Below are positions 4,366 to 8,405 of a stretch of 8,405 nucleotides of DNA, piece by piece (within the stretch, counting starts at the first letter, position 1; each line of letters opens with the position of its first letter). Source of the DNA: Candidatus Aminicenantota bacterium (lineage in GTDB: Bacteria; Acidobacteriota; UBA4820; DSQY01); NCBI GenBank assembly GCA_027365515.1, contig DAHXMK010000090.1, forward strand, positions 1 to 8,405. Reading direction: 5' to 3'. The position numbers and the translations under genes were made by a program. Under the pieces are notes generated by a model. It made no database searches, was not told the origin of the DNA, and saw only the letters and a list, made by a program, of their open reading frames with translations.

Positions 4366-5409
4366 ATGAAAAGAGCGCTCGCTTTTTTCCTTCTAGCAGC
4401 CCCGCTCGCCATCATGGCCGAAAAGCCCTGGTTTCAAGGAACCTTGGGCGAAGCGGTACAGGCGGCGGCCAAGCAGAACAAGATCGTCACCCTGAAGTTC
4501 TACGCGGATTGGTGAGGGGGCTGCCAAAAACTGGACCGTGACGTCCTTACGCAAGATATGATGGAGAAGCTTTCCAAGGAAACCATCTGGTACAGAATCA
4601 ACACCGACACGCCGGAAGGAAAGAAGCTTCGGGCGCAGTACAAGCTCAGGGGAATTCCGACGGTTGTCCTCCTGGACGCGAAAGGCGAGGAGACCGACAG
4701 GATCATCGGCTACGAGGACCGTTCCGGCTGGATGAAGCGTTACCTCATGTCGCTCTACGGCGTTGACACCCTCGGCGACTACCTGGCTCGCGCCGGCGGA
4801 GAGCCGGGCGCCGAGATTTGCCTCAAGATCGCGAACAAGTACCTTGACAGGGGTGACGCCGCAAACACTTTGGCCTGGGTGGCCAAGGCCAGGTCGGCCA
4901 AGGACGGCGGAAAGCCGGAGTTCGCGCAGCCTTTGGATTTGGCGGAAGGGCTGGCGCTTTTGCAGGCCAAGCCGGAGGAGGGCGAGAAGAAGCTTCTCGC
5001 GCTGGCCACCGACCCCAAGTCGGGAGACGATGGCCGCGAGGCGTTCGGCGCCCTGGCGAGGGTTTACAAGAAGGGGGACAGGAACAAGGAGCTTGAATCC
5101 CTCTACGACAAGGTTATGGCCTTCAACGGCGACGAGAAGGATTTTCTTAACGATTACGCCTGGACCTTCGCCGAGAGAGGGATAGCCTTGCCGAAAGCCC
5201 TCGAAGCGGCGAAGAAGGCCGCGGCTCTCAGCAACGACGACCCCGGCGTCCTTGACACGCTCGCCGAGGTTTACTTCAAGATGGGCGACAAGAAAATGGC
5301 CGTCGAAACGGAAGAGAAGGCCATAGCAAAAGAGCCCGGAGAAAAATATTACCAGGAGCAGAAAGCGAAGTTCTTGAAAGATGGCGCGAAGAAAGACGGC
5401 GCAAAATAA
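4366..5409 (+). CDS. Exported thioredoxin-fold/TPR protein, probable selenoprotein (in-frame UGA = Sec50)
   Basis: Read from the ATG at 4366 (AAGGGAGG at 4354-4361) through an in-frame TGA at 4513-4515, this encodes 347 residues. The order is: signal peptide 1-18 (MKRALAFFLLAAPLAIMA); thioredoxin domain to about residue 135, with F-Y-A-D-W at 45-49, the UGA at 50, then G-G-C (Cys53) and Q-K-L-D; the cis-Pro G-I-P-T at 96-99; a long helical region; and TPR-type repeats at about 260-324. The UGA stands exactly at the first Cys of the CxxC redox motif, so the active site reads UxxC. Coding continues in frame on both sides with family-typical sequence. The expected role is thiol-disulfide exchange in the periplasm, with the TPR part binding a partner. 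The last 29 bp overlap the next gene. A plain annotation would start at the internal ATG at 4558 and lose both signal peptide and active site. The alternative is a recent nonsense mutation or base-call error at that codon. Confidence 0.85.
4513..4546 (+). promoter_or_regulatory. Selenocysteine UGA codon with candidate bacterial SECIS hairpin
   Basis: TGA (4513-4515) is followed by the stem GGAC (4533-4536) and GTCC (4543-4546) around the loop CGTGAC. The loop starts 21 bases after the UGA and has G as its second base. This fits the published bacterial SECIS pattern: a short stem, a small loop with an early G, and a loop about 16-37 bases downstream. The stem is minimal (4 bp) and no lower stem is obvious, so support comes mainly from the Cys position of the UGA. 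Confidence 0.65.
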
Positions 5410-6574
5410 GAGCCACGCGGCCAAGACGGAAGAGACGCTTCTGAGGGCCGTCGCCCATTCCAAGGGTTCTTCAAAGGCAATGGGCGCGGCCCTCGATCGG
5501 CTCGCCTCCGCTCACGGCGATTCGGTTTACTCCGGCCTTATAAAGCTGCTTTCCAGGCTGGAATTCTCCCCGGCGGCCGCCAAGCGCCACTGGAACGAGG
5601 TCGAGAAGGAGAACGCCCACCTCGAACGAACGCTCGGGCGGCCGGTGGATTTCAGGGTCGCCCTTGCTGACCACTTCATCTCTCAAAGCCGAAAACTTCG
5701 CCACCCGATGGTCCTTGAAATCCAACTGTTCAAAGCGGCCGAGGAGGAGAGGCTCACGGACGGCCTCACCGGCCTCTTCAACTTCCGCTACATGCAGCAG
5801 GAGCTTCCGAGGCAGGTGGCGCAGGCGCAGCGCAACGGCGCGCTCTTGAGCGTCGTCTTCTTTGACATTGACGATTTCAAGGCATACAACGACCACTTCG
5901 GCCACCAGGAAGGCAACAACGTCCTCGGGGAGGCCGGCAAAATTCTTACCGGAGCGATCAGGGAAAGCGACCTGGCGGTTCGGTACGGCGGGGAGGAGTT
6001 CGCTCTCATCCTGCCCGGCTCCGACAAATTCGGCGCGCTTGCGGTGGCCGAGCGCGTCCGGGCCGCGCTTGGAAAGCTGGCGATTCCAGCCGCCCGCCCC
6101 GGGAAATTGGTTACGGTGAGCGGCGGAGTGGCTTCCTACCCGGCCGACGCCGCCAAGGCCGAGGAGCTGCTCGCCTGCGCCGACTCGGCCATGTATCGGG
6201 CAAAATCAATGGGCAAGGACCAGGTCCTCCTTTTTTCAAAGGAGCGCAGGGCGTGGGAGCGCCGCAGAGAGCGCTTCACTGGAGGATGCCAGCTGGGGCG
6301 CCGCTCGCTGCCGCTTCGCGGCGAAAACCTCGCCCGTGGCGGGTTTTACCTAGTCTCGCCCCACTCCGTTTCTCCGGAGACGAAAGTCGCCCTGACGCTC
6401 ACGCTGCCTTCGGAAGGCAAAGCCGCCGGGGTCAAGGTCAAGTGCCACGGGCGCGTCACGCGCTGCGAGCCTTTAGGCCCGAAGGAGCACGGCCTTGGAA
6501 TCACCATCACCGAGATGGGCGCCGCCGACCGCAGGAACTATGAAGCGGCGCTAGCGGCATGCGGCCTCTCCTGA
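5381..6574 (+). CDS. Diguanylate cyclase with C-terminal PilZ domain
   Basis: A 397-residue cytoplasmic protein predicted to make cyclic di-GMP from two GTP. Residues 1-117 are an unassigned, mostly helical N-terminal region. The GGDEF domain spans about 122-285: L-T-D-G-L-T-G-L-F-N, the metal-binding F-F-D-I-D-D-F-K (160-167), and an active G-G-E-E-F at 203-207. The inhibitory RxxD site, R-E-S-D (194-197), sits exactly five residues before it, so product feedback is expected. The C-terminal part (about 290-395) is PilZ-like. It has R294xxxR298 and N316-L-A-R-G-G321, where the usual Ser of NxSxxG is Ala, so c-di-GMP binding by PilZ may be weakened or changed. It overlaps the thioredoxin gene by 29 bp and comEC by 16 bp, implying translational coupling. 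No strong ribosome-binding site precedes the ATG; Met34 is a possible later start. Confidence 0.9.
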   Translation: MARRKTAQNKSHAAKTEETLLRAVAHSKGSSKAMGAALDRLASAHGDSVYSGLIKLLSRLEFSPAAAKRHWNEVEKENAHLERTLGRPVDFRVALADHFISQSRKLRHPMVLEIQLFKAAEEERLTDGLTGLFNFRYMQQELPRQVAQAQRNGALLSVVFFDIDDFKAYNDHFGHQEGNNVLGEAGKILTGAIRESDLAVRYGGEEFALILPGSDKFGALAVAERVRAALGKLAIPAARPGKLVTVSGGVASYPADAAKAEELLACADSAMYRAKSMGKDQVLLFSKERRAWERRRERFTGGCQLGRRSLPLRGENLARGGFYLVSPHSVSPETKVALTLTLPSEGKAAGVKVKCHGRVTRCEPLGPKEHGLGITITEMGAADRRNYEAALAACGLS

Positions 6575-8405
6575 ACCGCTCGCTTCTCCTTTTCATATCA
6601 TTCGCCGTTGGACTCGGAGTGGCGAACTTCGCCGCCGCGTCAATCGCGGCGGCCGTCTCCGCCAGCGCGCTGGCGCTTGCGGCAAGAAAAAGCCGCCTCG
6701 CCGCAGCAGCCGCAGCGACGGCCTGCCTGGCGCTCGGAATGTTTCTCGGCGGCTTCCGGCTCGTCTCCGCCCCCAAGGGGCCTCTGTACAGGAGTGTCGC
6801 ATCCGAAGGAGGACAAGGCGCCCGCTGGGTGCGTGGAGAAATTGATTCAAGCTCCACTTCGCCCGATGGATGCAGGGCCGCAATACGCGTCAGCTCGTTT
6901 ATGGACAAAGGCCTCTGGATCAGCGACAAGACGATGGTAAGGGCCGCGCTTCCAGTGGAGGCGCCGGCTGAAGGGAGCCCAATCGAAGCGAGCCTCATCC
7001 TGAAAACCCCGCGCGGGGCGACCAACCCGGGACAGTATGACGCCGAGGAGAGGCTTTCGCGCGAAGGCATCGCGCTCAGCGGGGTCTGCCGGAGCGAGAC
7101 CCTGCTCAAGCTCTCGCCGCCTCCGCGCTCGGCGCTTCTCGCAAGATACCGAGCCGCGATAAAGAGCGACATCATTCGCGATACCGGCGGTCAGGCGGGC
7201 ATCGTCCTCGCGGCGCTTCTTGGCGACCGCGGCCTTCTTGATCCGAGGGCGCAGGAAGCCCTCGGGCGCTCGGGGCTCTACCACCTCGTTGCCCTCTCCG
7301 GCCTCCACGTCGCTCTCCTCGTATTGCTGCTCTCGTTCTTTGCCCACTTGGCCGGCATCCCTCCGCTCAAGCGGGACCTGGCGTGCCTGGCCGTCGTCGT
7401 GCTCTATGGAATGGTGGCCGGAGCGATACCGTCGCTCAGCCGCTCGATCTTCATGGCCTCGATATTTCTAGCTGCGAGGATGGCCGACAGGCCCCAGCCG
7501 GCTCTGCGGGCGTGGACCATTTCGCTCGCCCTGCTGCTTCTGTGGGACCCGCAATGGATCTTCGACGCGGGCTTTCAATTAACCTACGCCGCCACGCTCG
7601 GGATGCTTCTTCTCGGTTCGCGCATGCCTTCTTTCCTGAAGAGCGAAGGTTTCTTCGGCGGGCTGCTTCAACTTTTGTGGCTCGGCTTCGCGGCACAGCT
7701 TTTCACCCTTCCGTTCCTGGTATGGACGTTTCACAGGCTAGCCTGGGCGGGAGTCCTGGCGACGCCGCTCGCGACGCTGCCTCTGTTCCTGCTCCTGGGA
7801 ACGGGCCTCGTTTACCTCGGCGGCGGCGCCTTCGTGCCCGGCATCCACCAGCTTCTCGGCTGGCTCCTTTCGCTTTCGGGGAAGCTCTTCCTCTGGCTGC
7901 CGCTGGAGCTTGGCGAGATGCGCCACGGCGCCGCGTTCATGCCGGTGCCTTGGACAGGCTGGCTGCTGCTGTATTGCGCCGCGCTTCTCCTTCTGCTCGC
8001 CAAAGGGCGGCGGGCCCTTGCCGGCTGGGCGGCGGTTGGGGCGGTGCTGGTTTGCGCCTGGGCTTTTCCGAGGCCGTTCGATCTCCCCAAGAAAAGCGCC
8101 GTCGTCATCCTAGACGTCGGCCAGGCTTCATGCCAAGCGGTCATCAGCGGAGGCGAATGTTTTCTGGTTGACTGCGGCAACGGAATTTATATCGGCCCCA
8201 CGTCCGGCCGGGCTGTCGTCGAGCCCTTTCTCGCCGAGGCCGGCCTGCGCCAGGTGGCCGGGGTCTTTCTCACCCACTGGGACAGCGACCACAGCGGCGG
8301 CCTATTGGACCTCCTGCGCGACCTGCCGGTCGGCTTCATCGCCTATCCGGCGGCGGACCCTCCCGGCGATGGCACTCCCTCCCAAATCGCGGCGCTCGCC
8401 AAGCG
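6559..8405 (+). CDS. comEC: ComEC/Rec2 DNA-uptake channel (3' end beyond window)
   Basis: An open frame of 615 complete codons without a stop before the window edge. It encodes the inner-membrane channel that passes single-stranded DNA into the cytoplasm during natural transformation. Parts in order: N-terminal membrane helices and a soluble OB-like region (DUF4131) ending near N-P-G-Q-Y-D (156-161); the competence core L-L-G-D-R then H-L-V-A-L-S-G-L-H-V (S-G-L-H-V at 247-251) with many transmembrane helices to about residue 505; and the start of the metallo-beta-lactamase-like domain with L-D-V-G-Q (D519) and T-H-W-D-S-D-H-S-G-G (572-581), an intact metal-binding motif. The missing remainder should complete the hydrolase-like domain. 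It overlaps the GGDEF-PilZ gene by 16 bp. The ATG at 6559 has no strong ribosome-binding site, fitting coupled translation. Confidence 0.93.
   Translation, partial: MRPLLNRSLLLFISFAVGLGVANFAAASIAAAVSASALALAARKSRLAAAAAATACLALGMFLGGFRLVSAPKGPLYRSVASEGGQGARWVRGEIDSSSTSPDGCRAAIRVSSFMDKGLWISDKTMVRAALPVEAPAEGSPIEASLILKTPRGATNPGQYDAEERLSREGIALSGVCRSETLLKLSPPPRSALLARYRAAIKSDIIRDTGGQAGIVLAALLGDRGLLDPRAQEALGRSGLYHLVALSGLHVALLVLLLSFFAHLAGIPPLKRDLACLAVVVLYGMVAGAIPSLSRSIFMASIFLAARMADRPQPALRAWTISLALLLLWDPQWIFDAGFQLTYAATLGMLLLGSRMPSFLKSEGFFGGLLQLLWLGFAAQLFTLPFLVWTFHRLAWAGVLATPLATLPLFLLLGTGLVYLGGGAFVPGIHQLLGWLLSLSGKLFLWLPLELGEMRHGAAFMPVPWTGWLLLYCAALLLLLAKGRRALAGWAAVGAVLVCAWAFPRPFDLPKKSAVVILDVGQASCQAVISGGECFLVDCGNGIYIGPTSGRAVVEPFLAEAGLRQVAGVFLTHWDSDHSGGLLDLLRDLPVGFIAYPAADPPGDGTPSQIAALAK

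Noticed and set aside
4513..4515. TGA as a simple nonsense mutation making a pseudogene starting again at 4558
   Set aside because: The stop sits precisely at the redox Cys of CxxC, the rest of the gene is intact and in frame, and a SECIS-like hairpin follows. Sec is the better reading, though a base-call error is not excluded.
4393..5463. 356-residue open frame on the minus strand opposite the thioredoxin gene
   Set aside because: It is the antisense of a well-recognised thioredoxin/TPR gene, has repetitive Leu/Arg/Val composition and matches no family; its length comes from high GC.
7383..8171. 262-residue plus-strand frame inside comEC
   Set aside because: It is an out-of-frame shadow with Arg/Pro/Ala-rich nonsense, whereas the comEC frame carries ordered family motifs on both sides and throughout.

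Overview
The window looks like chromosomal DNA of a GC-rich, Gram-negative-type bacterium. Evidence for this is an exported thioredoxin-fold protein, two lipoprotein signal peptides, a GGDEF-PilZ protein and a ComEC channel. No marker allows a phylum to be named. An in-frame UGA at a redox-active Cys position suggests a selenocysteine-using organism.

Layout. Positions 1-480 hold no intact gene. They contain a 130-bp copy of the middle of the window's own alkA-type gene, two 7-bp-period tandem arrays and a GC-rich hairpin. Positions ~476-2495 look like an integron gene-cassette array with no integrase in view: three short, lower-GC, same-strand genes (a four-helix membrane protein and two lipoproteins) separated by two well-formed attC sites. 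The leading site is degenerate and the last is cut short. Positions 2496-2900 are non-coding and end in an 8-bp-period repeat hairpin. A hicB-hicA toxin-antitoxin pair (2950-3377) lies between near-identical 8-bp-period repeats. It converges on a DNA-3-methyladenine glycosylase gene on the minus strand (3440-4087). The 4088-4365 gap is almost filled by two opposed, strictly 7-bp-periodic arrays.

From 4366 to the right edge there is a tight plus-strand gene cluster with overlapping ends. It encodes a thioredoxin-TPR protein read through a UGA codon, a diguanylate cyclase with a C-terminal PilZ domain, and ComEC/Rec2, which runs off the window. The overlaps imply translational coupling; a shared physiological role is not evident from sequence.

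The strongest points for follow-up are the probable selenoprotein (a start at the internal ATG would lose the signal peptide and active site), the integrase-less cassette array, the alkA fragment duplication, and the two repeat families of fixed period 7 and 8 that occupy the gaps between genes.
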